From contig JBOHLS010000045.1 of assembly GCA_050729835.1 (NCBI GenBank), positions 1 to 13,077 on the forward strand: a stretch of DNA of 13,077 nucleotides, given 5' to 3'. Under the pieces are notes generated by a model. The model did no database searches, had not been told where the DNA came from, and saw only the letters and a list, made by a program, of their open reading frames with translations. Source of the stretch: REEB95 sp050729835 (GTDB lineage: Bacteria; Pseudomonadota; Alphaproteobacteria; ATCC43930; CGMCC-115725). The position numbers were made by a program, and so were the translations under genes. Positions 1 to 7,942 of this stretch are shown piece by piece (position 1 is the stretch's first letter; every line of letters starts with the position of its first letter).

Positions 1-1
1 C

Positions 2-865
2 GGACCGACGGTGGCGATCGTGGCGATGGGCGAGATGGGCGCCGGGCTGGCGGCGCGGCTGACTTCGCGCGGCGCGCGGGTGCGCACGTCGCTGGCGGGC
101 CGCAGCACGGCAAGCGCCGCCCGCGCCCAGGCGGCTGGCGTCACGGCGATGGACGGCGACCGCGACCTGCTCGACGGTGTCGATTTCGTGCTCGCGGTGG
201 TGCCGCCGGGCGAGGCACGCGCGCTGGCCAAGCGTCTGGCGCCGGCGCTCCAGGCGGAGGCGCGCAAGCCGGCCTACGTCGATGGCAACGCCGTCGGTCC
301 GCAAACCGCGCGCGACATCGCCGCGATCGTTGCCAAGACCGGCGCGCCGTTCATCGACGGCGGCATCGTCGGCGCGCCGCCCAAGGGCGACGATGCCGGC
401 CCGCGCATTTACGTCTCGGGCCCGGCGGCGGAAGCGGCGACGGCGCTGCGCGCCCACGGCCTCGACATCCGCGTGCTGCCGGGCGAGATCGGCGCCGCCT
501 CGGCACTCAAGCTCGGTTACGCCTCGCTCACCAAGGGCCTGGTTGCGCTCGGCGTCGACATGATTTTGAGCGCGCGGCGGGCCGGGGTCGACGACGCACT
601 GATGAAGGAGCTGAGCGCGAGCCAGCCGCAGGTCCTGGCGTGGCTCGCGCGCCAGGTGCCGCGCATGTATCCCAAGGCCTATCGCTGGGTCGCCGAGATG
701 GAGGAGATTTCCCGCTATTTCGACGGCCTGCCCGACAACGGCGGCATGCACGCCGGCGCCGCGCGGCTCTATGCGACGCTGGCCGAGGCAGCGGCGCAGC
801 GCGGCGCGCGCGGCAATTCCATCGGCGCGCTCGACGCCTTCCTCGCCAGGCGCGCTCCGGGATAG
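2..865 (+). CDS. NAD(P)-binding 6-phosphogluconate dehydrogenase-like protein with DUF1932 C-terminal domain (5' partial)
   Basis: The frame is open to the left edge. Codons for G-P-T precede a GTG at 11, so the true start is probably a few codons outside the window. The N-terminal Rossmann fold begins at once with VAIVAMGEMGAG, a GxGxxG-like loop. A following AGRS at about residues 29-32 (counted from the GTG) suggests NADP preference. Two substrate-site-like segments follow, VDGNAVGP (90-97) and DGGIVGAPPKG (116-126). K167 in SALKLGYASLTKG sits where beta-hydroxyacid dehydrogenases carry their catalytic lysine. The all-helical remainder (about 170-284), with MYPKAYRWVAEMEEISRYF, matches the DUF1932 domain found in uncharacterised 6PGDH-like oxidoreductases. 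It is presumably a cytoplasmic oxidoreductase of a small hydroxy acid; the substrate is unknown. It lies 103 bp upstream of the cyclase-family gene on the same strand, so the two may be co-transcribed. Confidence 0.88.
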   Translation, partial: GPTVAIVAMGEMGAGLAARLTSRGARVRTSLAGRSTASAARAQAAGVTAMDGDRDLLDGVDFVLAVVPPGEARALAKRLAPALQAEARKPAYVDGNAVGPQTARDIAAIVAKTGAPFIDGGIVGAPPKGDDAGPRIYVSGPAAEAATALRAHGLDIRVLPGEIGAASALKLGYASLTKGLVALGVDMILSARRAGVDDALMKELSASQPQVLAWLARQVPRMYPKAYRWVAEMEEISRYFDGLPDNGGMHAGAARLYATLAEAAAQRGARGNSIGALDAFLARRAPG

Positions 866-968
866 TGGGCTGGCGCGACGAAAGAATTTCCGCCGCCGCG
901 CAAAAGCCGTTAGCCTCGGTGCACGGAACAAGCCGGCCATAAGCAAGAGACGCACGGGGAGAGCGAGA

Positions 969-1937
969 ATGCCGCGACGCTACGATGCCAAGACCTTCGA
1001 CATGGCCCATTTGCGCCAGACCGCGGAGCGCCTCAAGAGCTGGGGCAAATGGGGGCCCAACGACGAAGTCGGCACGCTCAACTACGTGCGGCCCGAGGAC
1101 ATCGCTGCGGCGGCGCGGCTCATCCGCAAGGGCAAGGTGTTCTCGCTCGCGCTGCCCTACGACAGCAACGGCCCGCAAACAGGCCTGTGGGGCAACCGCC
1201 ACAACCCGGTGCACACCATGCTCGCGACCGGCACCGACGCGGTGGCGGGCACGCAGGACAAAGGCGGCATCCGCTATGCCGACGACGCGGTGTCGATGCC
1301 GCTGCAATGCGGCACGCAATGGGACGCGCTCGGCCACATCTTCTACGGCGACAAGATGTGGAACGGCTACGACGCCAAGCTGGTCGATTCCGGCGGTGCG
1401 CAGAAGAACGGCATCGAGAAGACTAAGGCCAAGATGGTCGGCCGCGGCGTTCTGCTTGACGTCGCGCGGCATTGCAAGGTGGACTGCCTCGACGATGGCA
1501 CCGCCATCGCCACCGACGATCTGATCGCGACCGCCAAGGCGCAGAAGATCGAGGTCAAGCGCGGCGATTTCGTCATCGTCCGCACCGGCCAGATGGGCCA
1601 GCGGCTGCGCAGCGGCGACTGGGGCGGCTATGCCGGCGGCGACGCGCCGGGCCTCGCCTTCGAGACCTGCGAGTGGATCCACAAAACCGAGATCGCTGCG
1701 ATCTGCACCGACACCTGGGGCTGCGAGGTGCGGCCCAACGAGACCAAGGACGCCTTCCAGCCCTGGCACTGGGTGGTGATCCCGATGATGGGCCTGACCA
1801 TGGGCGAGATCTTCTATCTCGAAGAGTTGGCCGAGGATTGCGCGCAGGACAAGGTCTACGAGTTCTTCTTCTGCGGCCCGCCGCTGCCGATCACCAAGGC
1901 GGTTGGCTCGCCGGTCAACCCGATGGCGATCAAATAG
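969..1937 (+). CDS. Cyclase-family (kynurenine formamidase-like fold) metal-dependent hydrolase
   Basis: This is a 322-residue protein. The frame is open further upstream, but ATG 969 is chosen because GGGGAG at 956-961 lies 7 nt before it and because MPRRYDAKTFDMAHL is a family-like N-terminus. Features are WGKWGPNDEVGTLNYV (24-40), the motif region CGTQWDALGH (114-123), and TDTWGCEVRP followed by WHWVVIPMMGLTMGEIFYLEEL near the C-terminus, all typical of the long (about 320 aa) cyclase-family branch. Relatives with the same fold hydrolyse formyl-kynurenine or cyclic amides/lactones with a divalent metal. The classical HxGTHxD motif is here Q113-C-G-T-Q117-W-D119, so both motif histidines are glutamine while D119 and H123 remain. 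The fold is confident, but the reaction is not. The neighbouring dehydrogenase suggests a shared catabolic role. Confidence 0.9.
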   Translation: MPRRYDAKTFDMAHLRQTAERLKSWGKWGPNDEVGTLNYVRPEDIAAAARLIRKGKVFSLALPYDSNGPQTGLWGNRHNPVHTMLATGTDAVAGTQDKGGIRYADDAVSMPLQCGTQWDALGHIFYGDKMWNGYDAKLVDSGGAQKNGIEKTKAKMVGRGVLLDVARHCKVDCLDDGTAIATDDLIATAKAQKIEVKRGDFVIVRTGQMGQRLRSGDWGGYAGGDAPGLAFETCEWIHKTEIAAICTDTWGCEVRPNETKDAFQPWHWVVIPMMGLTMGEIFYLEELAEDCAQDKVYEFFFCGPPLPITKAVGSPVNPMAIK

Positions 1938-2083
1938 CGGCGCGGCTCGGGAATAGATTCCGGTTTCGGCGCGTTATCATCCGGCCGGTCGTGCTCGGGC
2001 TGGACGGACGGGCACGAAAAATTGAATTCTGCAAAACGAACAAAATTTTCCAAGTGACTTCAATGGTTTGGTTTTGACCAAGT
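1938..2083. other. Convergent intergenic spacer, partly AT-rich
   Basis: These 146 bp separate the 3' ends of two convergent genes. The first half is GC-rich. The second half (about 2017-2078) is clearly AT-rich and contains runs such as GAAAAATTGAATTC and CAAAATTTTCC. No stem followed by a clear T-run could be identified, so I do not call a terminator, although bidirectional termination would be expected here. Confidence 0.4.
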
Positions 2084-2980
2084 TCAGGTGCGCTTCCGCT
2101 GGAGTTTGGCGCGCTTTTCGAGGAGCGCGCAGATCGCGGCGGTGTCGCTGTCGCCGTAGCCGAGTTCGATGACCTCTTTGTTGAGGGCGGCGATCTTGCC
2201 GAAGAGCGGCACCTCCACTTTCAGCGACTTGGCGAATTCGCCGATCACCTTGAGGTCCTTGGTCCAGACGTCGTTCTTCATCGTCGCCGGCTTGTAGCGG
2301 TTCCGCGCCATCAGCGGCGCGCGCAATTCGAACACGCGCGAATTCCCCGCGCCGGACGAGATCACCCGCACGATGTCGTCGGGATCGAGCCCGGCCTTCA
2401 TGCCGAGCACCATCGCCTCGGCGCTGGCGACGTTATGGATTGCCACCAGCAAATTGGCGACGAACTTCATCCGGCTGCCGTTGCCGAAGGCGCCGAGATA
2501 GAATTGCGCGCGGGTGAAGCCGGGAAAGACGTGCGCGATGCGGTCATAGGCGGCGCGCTCGCCGCTGGCGAAGACGACGAGATCGCCGGTCTTGGCCTGC
2601 GAGCCGGTGCCCGAAAGCGGGCAGTCGAGCAGCGTCACGCCGGCCTTGGCCAGCGCCTTGCGCGCCTTCTCCTTGTCGGCGAGGGCGAAGGTCGAAAGCT
2701 CGGCGACCACCAGAGTGGGAGGCGCTCCCTTGGTCAGCGTCTTCACGGTTTCCTCGAGCGCCTTGGCCGAGGGCAGCGAAGTCAGCACCACCGCGACGCC
2801 GCGCGTCGTCTCGGCCGCCGTGGCCACCGCGGTGCCGCCATTGGCGCGCAGCCGCTCCATCGCCACCGGCATCACGTCGTAGCCGCGCACGGCGAAGCCG
2901 CGCTTCACCAGGTTGGCGGCGATCGCGCCGCCCATGATGCCGAGGCCGATGATGCCCACGGTCCGGTTGCTGTCGATCAT
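2084..2980 (-). CDS. NAD(P)-dependent oxidoreductase, 3-hydroxyisobutyrate dehydrogenase family
   Basis: This is a 298-residue beta-hydroxyacid dehydrogenase. The start at 2980 is preferred over an in-frame ATG at 3028: GGAGGAG lies about a dozen bases before the 2980 ATG, the Rossmann strand starts soon after, and the 3028 ATG abuts the edge of an intergenic repeat. GLGIMG (12-17) binds the dinucleotide. D35 in RGYDVMP, at the end of the second strand, favours NAD over NADP. The substrate-site signature is DCPLSGTGSQAKTGDL (119-134). K172 in GSRMKFVANLL is the expected catalytic lysine, and the closing GYGDSDTAAI (274-283) is typical. The family oxidises 3-hydroxyisobutyrate, tartronate semialdehyde or similar acids. 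A valine-catabolic role would fit the adjacent liv transporter but is unproven. It is downstream of livF on the same strand, separated by 128 bp that include a palindromic repeat. Confidence 0.9.
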   Translation of the reverse strand: MIDSNRTVGIIGLGIMGGAIAANLVKRGFAVRGYDVMPVAMERLRANGGTAVATAAETTRGVAVVLTSLPSAKALEETVKTLTKGAPPTLVVAELSTFALADKEKARKALAKAGVTLLDCPLSGTGSQAKTGDLVVFASGERAAYDRIAHVFPGFTRAQFYLGAFGNGSRMKFVANLLVAIHNVASAEAMVLGMKAGLDPDDIVRVISSGAGNSRVFELRAPLMARNRYKPATMKNDVWTKDLKVIGEFAKSLKVEVPLFGKIAALNKEVIELGYGDSDTAAICALLEKRAKLQRKRT

Positions 2981-3030
2981 AGCGCGTTCACTCTCCTCCG
3001 AGATCGGCATGCAATTCTCGCCCTTCATCC

Positions 3031-3093
3031 CAACCCTCTCCCCGCAGGCGGGAAGAGGGAGGGACCCGCGTTAGCGGGAGGGTGAGGGGTGGG
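3031..3093. repeat. Palindromic GC-rich intergenic repeat (REP/MITE-like)
   Basis: Two nested hairpins lie back to back. The first pairs CCCTCTCCCCGC (3034-3045) imperfectly with GCGGGAAGAGGG (3048-3059). The second pairs CCCGC (3064-3068) with GCGGG (3074-3078) around a GTTA loop. The outer ends, ACCCTCTCCCC and GGGTGAGGGGT, are also largely complementary, so the whole block can fold into a cruciform. Elements of this composition are scattered in intergenic regions of many alphaproteobacterial genomes (general knowledge, not checked here). It lies between livF and the downstream dehydrogenase and could attenuate or process the polycistronic transcript. Confidence 0.7.
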
Positions 3094-3108
3094 CCGCGGC
3101 CGTTCACG

Positions 3109-3840
3109 CTAAAGCCCCAGATAGAATTTGCGGATGAGCTCGTTGTTGTTGAGCTCTTCCGGCGATTTGCCGTCGAAGGCGATCTTGCCGTGGACGATGA
3201 CATAGCCGCAATCGGCGATGCGGATCGCCTGGGTGAAGTTCTGCTCGGCCATCAGCACAGTGAGCTGATTCTGTTCCTTCATCTCGCGGATCTTGTCGAT
3301 GGTGTGCTGGACCAGAACCGGCGCCAGCCCAACCGACGGCTCGTCGATCAGCAGAATCTTGGGTGCGCTCATCAGTGCGCGGGCCAACGCTAGCATCTGC
3401 TGCTCGCCGCCGCTCATCGAGCCGGCAAGTTGGCTGCGCCGCTCCTGCAGGCGCGGGAAGATTTCGTAGCAGTAGTCGAGATTGCGCTGAAGCACGGCGC
3501 GCGCCGTGCTGCGGAAGGCGCCGAGGAACAGGTTCTCCTCGACCGTCAGCTTGGGAAAGAGGCGGCGGCCTTCCGGCACCAGCGCCACGCCGCGATCGAC
3601 GATCTGCTCGGTGGTGAGAGCCGTCAAATCGTGGGCCTCGCCCTCGATGGTGGCGACGATGGTTCCCGATTGCGGCCGCAGCAGGCCCATGATGCATTTC
3701 ATCAGCGTCGACTTGCCGTTGCCGTTGGTGCCGAGCAGCGCCACGGTCTCGCCCGCGCGCACCTCCATGGTCACGTCCTCGAGGACGCGGACCTGGCCGT
3801 AGGCGGCGTTGAGGCCGCGAATGGAGAGGCTACTCGCCAA
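3109..3840 (-). CDS. livF: Branched-chain amino acid-type ABC transporter ATP-binding protein LivF
   Basis: This 243-residue ABC ATPase has Walker A GTNGNGKST (37-45), signature MSGGEQQMLALARAL (142-156), Walker B KILLIDEPSVGLAP (161-174) and the LivF-typical AEQN (198-201) in place of the H-loop histidine. Its length and the C-terminal ELIRKFYLGL are characteristic of LivF. It energises uptake through the LivHM permease. The start is a TTG at 3838-3840 inside the last codons of livG, giving an 11-nt overlap. No better start exists close to the first beta strand, which implies translational coupling. The transporter class is certain, but the substrate is not: LivFGHM-type systems also carry amides, urea and aromatic or dicarboxylic acids. 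Confidence 0.93.
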   Translation of the reverse strand: MASSLSIRGLNAAYGQVRVLEDVTMEVRAGETVALLGTNGNGKSTLMKCIMGLLRPQSGTIVATIEGEAHDLTALTTEQIVDRGVALVPEGRRLFPKLTVEENLFLGAFRSTARAVLQRNLDYCYEIFPRLQERRSQLAGSMSGGEQQMLALARALMSAPKILLIDEPSVGLAPVLVQHTIDKIREMKEQNQLTVLMAEQNFTQAIRIADCGYVIVHGKIAFDGKSPEELNNNELIRKFYLGL

Positions 3841-4564
3841 TGTAGGCCTTCACGACTTCGGGATTGCGCACGACCTCTTCCGGCGCGCCGTCGGCGATCT
3901 TGCGGCCGGCGACCAGCACGACGAGGCGCTGCGAGAAGCTCATCACCGCGCGCATGATGTGCTCGATCATGATCACGGTGACGCCCTGGGCGTTGAGCCG
4001 CAGCAGCAGCGCCAGGATGTCGTCGACCTCGGAATGCGACAGCCCGGCCATCGCCTCGTCGGCGATCAGCAGCTTGGGCGCCGCGGTCATGGCGCGCGCC
4101 AGCTCGAGCTTGCGCATCTCGATCTGGGTCAGGTCGCGCGGCCGGCGGTCGGCCTTCTCGTGCAGCCCGACCTGGGTCAGCACCTCGTCGACGCGCGCGT
4201 CGATCTGGGCGTGCGACAAGTGTTGGCCGTGCCGCGCGTTGACGGTATAGAGTGCCGGCACGTGCAGGTTCTCGGCCACGGTCATGCTGTGGAACGGCTT
4301 CGGCAGCTGGAAGCTACGCGCCAAGCCCAGCCGCGTGCGGCTGTGCGTCGGCAGCCGATCGAGGCGCTTGCCGTCGAAATGCACCGTGCCGCTCTCGTTG
4401 CGGAGCGCGCCGGCGATGCAGTTGACCAGCGTGCTCTTGCCCGAGCCGTTGGGGCCGATCAGTCCGACGCGTTCGCCCGCCGCCACCGTCAGGTCGATTC
4501 CCTCGAGCGCGACGAAGCCACCGAAACGCTTGCCGAGCTTGTCGATCTGGAGCAGCGCGTTCAC
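3830..4564 (-). CDS. livG: Branched-chain amino acid-type ABC transporter ATP-binding protein LivG
   Basis: This 244-residue ABC ATPase starts at a GTG (4562-4564) overlapping the livM TGA in a GTGA arrangement. The frame stays open far upstream, but that part only shadows livM in another frame. Walker A GPNGSGKST lies at 37-45. The Q-loop region includes ARSFQLPKPFHSMTVAENL (82-100). Walker B is KLLIADEAMAGL (164-175), and the H-loop is H202 in MIEHIM. The ABC signature is degenerate, DLTQIEMRKLELARAM (144-159) where LSGGQ-like residues are expected. Divergent signatures occur in other alphaproteobacterial LivG proteins, and the partner LivF keeps a normal MSGGE. The C-terminal VVRNPEVVKAYIGE is the LivG hallmark. 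It pairs with LivF on the cytoplasmic face. Confidence 0.93.
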   Translation of the reverse strand: MNALLQIDKLGKRFGGFVALEGIDLTVAAGERVGLIGPNGSGKSTLVNCIAGALRNESGTVHFDGKRLDRLPTHSRTRLGLARSFQLPKPFHSMTVAENLHVPALYTVNARHGQHLSHAQIDARVDEVLTQVGLHEKADRRPRDLTQIEMRKLELARAMTAAPKLLIADEAMAGLSHSEVDDILALLLRLNAQGVTVIMIEHIMRAVMSFSQRLVVLVAGRKIADGAPEEVVRNPEVVKAYIGE

Positions 4565-5535
4565 GTCGCCGCCTTCTTCGCGCGCCGGCGCCGGATGCGC
4601 GAGCCGCGCTCGAACAGGCCGATGATGCCGTTGGGAGCCAAGGCAACGAACCCGACCATGATGACGCCGACGATCAGCAGATTGAGGGCCGACGAGATGG
4701 TCACGGTGGCAATCTGCTGGATGGTCGCCAGCAGCAAGGCGCCGATCACCGGCCCGAGCCAGCTCGAGGTGCCGCCGATCAAGGGCATGGCGATGCTGTT
4801 GACCGCGAAGGCCAGGTTGAAGCCCGAGGACGGGTCTAGATAGGTCACGTAATAGGGCAGCGGCGCGCCCGCCATGCCCATCAGCGCGCCCGATAGCACG
4901 GTGGCGATGAGCTTGAGCTTGAGCGTCGGCACGCCGGCCGCCTCGGCGGCGATCTCGTCGTCGCGGATGGTGGCGAGGCCGTAGCCGAGCTTGGAATGCT
5001 CGATGGCGCGGGCGATGCACACCGCGATCGCCGACAGGATCAGCATCAGCAGGAATAGGTACTGGATATAGGGATGGCCGAGTGGGCCGGTCTCGGGCCG
5101 GATGATGTAGACGCCGCGCGCGCCGCCGACGTAGTCCCAGTTGGTGACGAACGTCTCCATCACGATCGCCAGCGCCAGGGTGGCGATGGCGAAGAAGACG
5201 CCGCGCAGGCGCAACGTGAGATAGCCCATGCCGAGCCCGACCAAGCCGGACATGACGCCGCCGACCGCGATCGACAACGGCAGCGGCGGCGCGAACAGCT
5301 TGTGCATCACCACCGCGCTGTAGGCGCCGATTGCGAAGAATCCGGCAGTGCCGAAATTGACGTAACCGGTGTAGCCGCCGAGGATGTTCCACGCCGTCGC
5401 CATGACGACGTATTGCAGCACGACGTAGCCGGCGAAGAAGAAGTAATCGTTGGTGGCGAGACGCGAGGCGAGCGCCATGGCGATCGTCACCACCGCGGCG
5501 ATCAGGCAGAAATAGCGCGTCGGGACATAGGGCAC
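4561..5535 (-). CDS. livM: Branched-chain amino acid-type ABC transporter permease LivM
   Basis: This 324-residue integral membrane protein has about eight to ten hydrophobic segments. Family features are AWNILGGYTGYVNFGTAGFFAIGAYS split across 49-73, the long GVFFAIATLALAI stretch (112-124), and the ATPase-coupling EAA-like loop GYGLATIRDDEIAAEAAGVP (184-203). The C-terminal VALAPNGIIGLFE is typical, followed by a very basic tail (residues about 311-322, GSRIRRRRAKKA). The start is a GTG at 5533-5535, only 4 nt after the livH stop; no other start lies near the first helix. It forms the permease with LivH. Confidence 0.93.
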   Translation of the reverse strand: MPYVPTRYFCLIAAVVTIAMALASRLATNDYFFFAGYVVLQYVVMATAWNILGGYTGYVNFGTAGFFAIGAYSAVVMHKLFAPPLPLSIAVGGVMSGLVGLGMGYLTLRLRGVFFAIATLALAIVMETFVTNWDYVGGARGVYIIRPETGPLGHPYIQYLFLLMLILSAIAVCIARAIEHSKLGYGLATIRDDEIAAEAAGVPTLKLKLIATVLSGALMGMAGAPLPYYVTYLDPSSGFNLAFAVNSIAMPLIGGTSSWLGPVIGALLLATIQQIATVTISSALNLLIVGVIMVGFVALAPNGIIGLFERGSRIRRRRAKKAAT

Positions 5536-5539
5536 GGGT

Positions 5540-6406
5540 TCAGCGCCCCATCAGCCCGGCGGGGCGGAACGCCAGAGTCAGCAGCAGGAAGCCGAAGGCG
5601 ACCGCCGGCGACCACGACGGACCGTAGAACGTCGCGGTCAGGCTCTCCATCACGCCGATCAGCATTGACGCGGTCAGCATGCCGGGGAAGCTGCCCATGC
5701 CGCCGAGGACGACGATGGCGAAGACGCGGCCGATATAATCGCGGCCGATCGACGGCTCGACCGGCTGGATGATGATGAGGCACGCGCCGGCGAGCGAGGC
5801 GGTGGCGATCGAGATGGCGAAGGCGATGTTCTTGATCCGCTGCGGCCGGATCGACATCAGCTTGAGCGCCATATCGTCCTGCGAAACCGCCAGGATGGCG
5901 CGGCCGATGAAGGTCTTGGACAGGAAAAGCTGCAAGGCGCCGACCATGACGATGGCCACGATGAAGGGCACCAGCATGCGCAACGGCAGCTCGGCGTCGC
6001 CGATATAGATACTCGGACCGATATAGGGGGCCGTCACGAAGCGGTAGTCGACTCCGAAGATCAGGATCAGCGCCACCTCGGTGATGAACAGGATGCCGAA
6101 GAAGAACGAGAGGCCCTGTAGGGCCTCCTCGCCGCGCCGCTCGAACGAATAGTAGTAGACCTGATAGATCGCCGAGCCGAGCAGGTAGAAGAACGGCAGC
6201 GCCAGCACGCCGGCCACGACCGGGTCGATGCCGAAATCCGCGTTCAGGATATAGACGATGAACGAGCCGAGGATGACGAAGGCGGGATGCGCCAGGTTGG
6301 CGATGTCGAGCATGCCGAACGAGAGCGCCAAGCCGACGCTGACCGCGGCGTAGAACCCGCCCAACAGCAACCCCGAGACAATGGCGTTGACCAGCAGCTC
6401 GAGCAT
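5540..6406 (-). CDS. livH: Branched-chain amino acid-type ABC transporter permease LivH
   Basis: This is a 288-residue inner-membrane permease. The ORF is open to 6544 and beyond, but residues before ATG 6406 are arginine/proline-rich and unlike the family, whereas MLELLVNAIVSGLLLGGFYA is a normal LivH N-terminus. No strong Shine-Dalgarno precedes it. Other landmarks are GLALSFGMLDIANLAHPAF (25-43), the EAA-like coupling loop GRAILAVSQDDMALKLMSI (168-186), VVLGGMGSFPGML (232-244) and the ending LAFRPAGLMGR. It is the first gene of a compact livHMGF unit. No periplasmic binding protein gene lies beside it, so one must be supplied from elsewhere in the genome. Confidence 0.92.
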   Translation of the reverse strand: MLELLVNAIVSGLLLGGFYAAVSVGLALSFGMLDIANLAHPAFVILGSFIVYILNADFGIDPVVAGVLALPFFYLLGSAIYQVYYYSFERRGEEALQGLSFFFGILFITEVALILIFGVDYRFVTAPYIGPSIYIGDAELPLRMLVPFIVAIVMVGALQLFLSKTFIGRAILAVSQDDMALKLMSIRPQRIKNIAFAISIATASLAGACLIIIQPVEPSIGRDYIGRVFAIVVLGGMGSFPGMLTASMLIGVMESLTATFYGPSWSPAVAFGFLLLTLAFRPAGLMGR

Positions 6407-6864
6407 CAGGCGACGCGAGGCTGGGAACGGGGGAGCGGCCGGCCGGGGGGTAGCAAGGGGGAACCGGGTTCCGGCCGGTGCGGACGCGCGAGGCAAGGGC
6501 CGGACGCGGCGGCGCGAGAATCCGTGGACATGCTCCCTCCCCAAGAGCCCGACCTTGATGGCCGGGGTGCGGCCGCCGCCGCTTGCTGGCGGGCCCTAGC
6601 ATGTCCGAAGCAACCGCCCTTTACCAGCGCCGAACGCCCGGACGGCCCAACAAGGCCGTTGATCTGGCTCGACGATTTGGCGTGCGGTGGATCGATCCGG
6701 CCGGTGTCGGCGTTAACCGAACGGGTCGGCATTTACTTAACGAGACGTGAAAATTAAACATAAATTTCCTGGTATACTTTGATTTATTTGGTTAATTACA
6801 GTATTTACCTTGACTTGTATTTGAATTTTTCGAAATCTATTGGTGTCACAACCAGCGCCATTGC
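6407..6864. promoter_or_regulatory. Divergent control region between livH and the 73-aa gene, with AT-rich core
   Basis: This 458-bp gap separates two divergent transcription units. About 6410-6600 is very GC-rich and probably forms the livH leader. From about 6731 to 6840 the composition turns strongly AT-rich, in sharp contrast to the surroundings, as expected of promoter DNA. No convincing -35/-10 pair for livH could be read on the - strand. A 49-codon frame at 6601-6750 exists but is not supported as a gene. Confidence 0.5.
6770..6778 (+). promoter_or_regulatory. Possible extended -10 promoter for the 73-aa gene
   Basis: TGGTATACT contains an extended -10 (TGn followed by TATACT, five of six matches to TATAAT) on the + strand, about 90 bp before the 73-codon gene. 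No good -35 lies 16-18 bp upstream, which extended -10 promoters tolerate. A separate TTGACT at 6810-6815 resembles a -35 but has no well-spaced -10. Confidence 0.3.
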
Positions 6865-7086
6865 ATGAAGCCCCATTTCAATTCGACCAATTTCCTCGGT
6901 GCCGAGGAAACCGCCCGGATCGCCGAAGATCTGGCCGCCAAGCATGGCCGCGGCGCCCTGACGCTGGCAGCCACGCGGGCGCGGCGCGCCAGCGAGGTCG
7001 GCGACGAGCTCGCCTATGCCGCCTGGGCAGCGGTGCTGGAAGCGGCCAGCGACCTGCTCGAACGCTCGCCTTGGTGCTATCTCTGA
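6865..7086 (+). CDS. Small uncharacterised protein (73 aa)
   Basis: This short protein starts at ATG 6865 directly downstream of an AT-rich promoter-like region. It opens MKPHFNSTNFLGAEETARIAEDL and continues with amphipathic helix-rich sequence such as AKHGRGALTLAATRARRASE and VGDELAYAAWAAVLEAA. It has no signal peptide, membrane segment or metal motif. GC-rich third positions match the neighbouring true genes, supporting it as coding. It resembles small helical proteins of unknown function seen in alphaproteobacteria, but I cannot name a family. It ends 61 bp before the enoyl-CoA hydratase on the same strand and may share its transcript. Confidence 0.65.
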   Translation: MKPHFNSTNFLGAEETARIAEDLAAKHGRGALTLAATRARRASEVGDELAYAAWAAVLEAASDLLERSPWCYL

Positions 7087-7147
7087 TCCCCGGCCTAACC
7101 CCGCCAAGTCGGTTGACGGCTCACCCCGTGGTCGCCACCCTCGCGCG

Positions 7148-7942
<795 letters not shown>

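Noticed and set aside
528..1769. 413-codon frame on the - strand opposite the dehydrogenase and cyclase genes
   Set aside because: It spans two well-supported genes on the other strand, is Arg/Ala/Gly-rich with no recognisable domain, and is typical of antisense frames in GC-rich DNA.
4565..5392. N-terminal extension of the livG frame
   Set aside because: The extra residues are an Arg/Pro-rich shadow of livM in another frame; the Walker-containing ATPase begins at the GTG at 4564.
6407..6602. Upstream extensions of the livH frame and the overlapping 366-codon frame
   Set aside because: The sequence is low-complexity Arg/Pro/Ala and the LivH family N-terminus is at 6406.
6601..6750. 49-codon frame (begins MSEATALYQRRTPGRPNK) in the divergent region
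   Set aside because: It has no ribosome site, third-position GC is much lower than in neighbouring genes, and it runs into the AT-rich promoter zone. It is kept only as a weak possibility.
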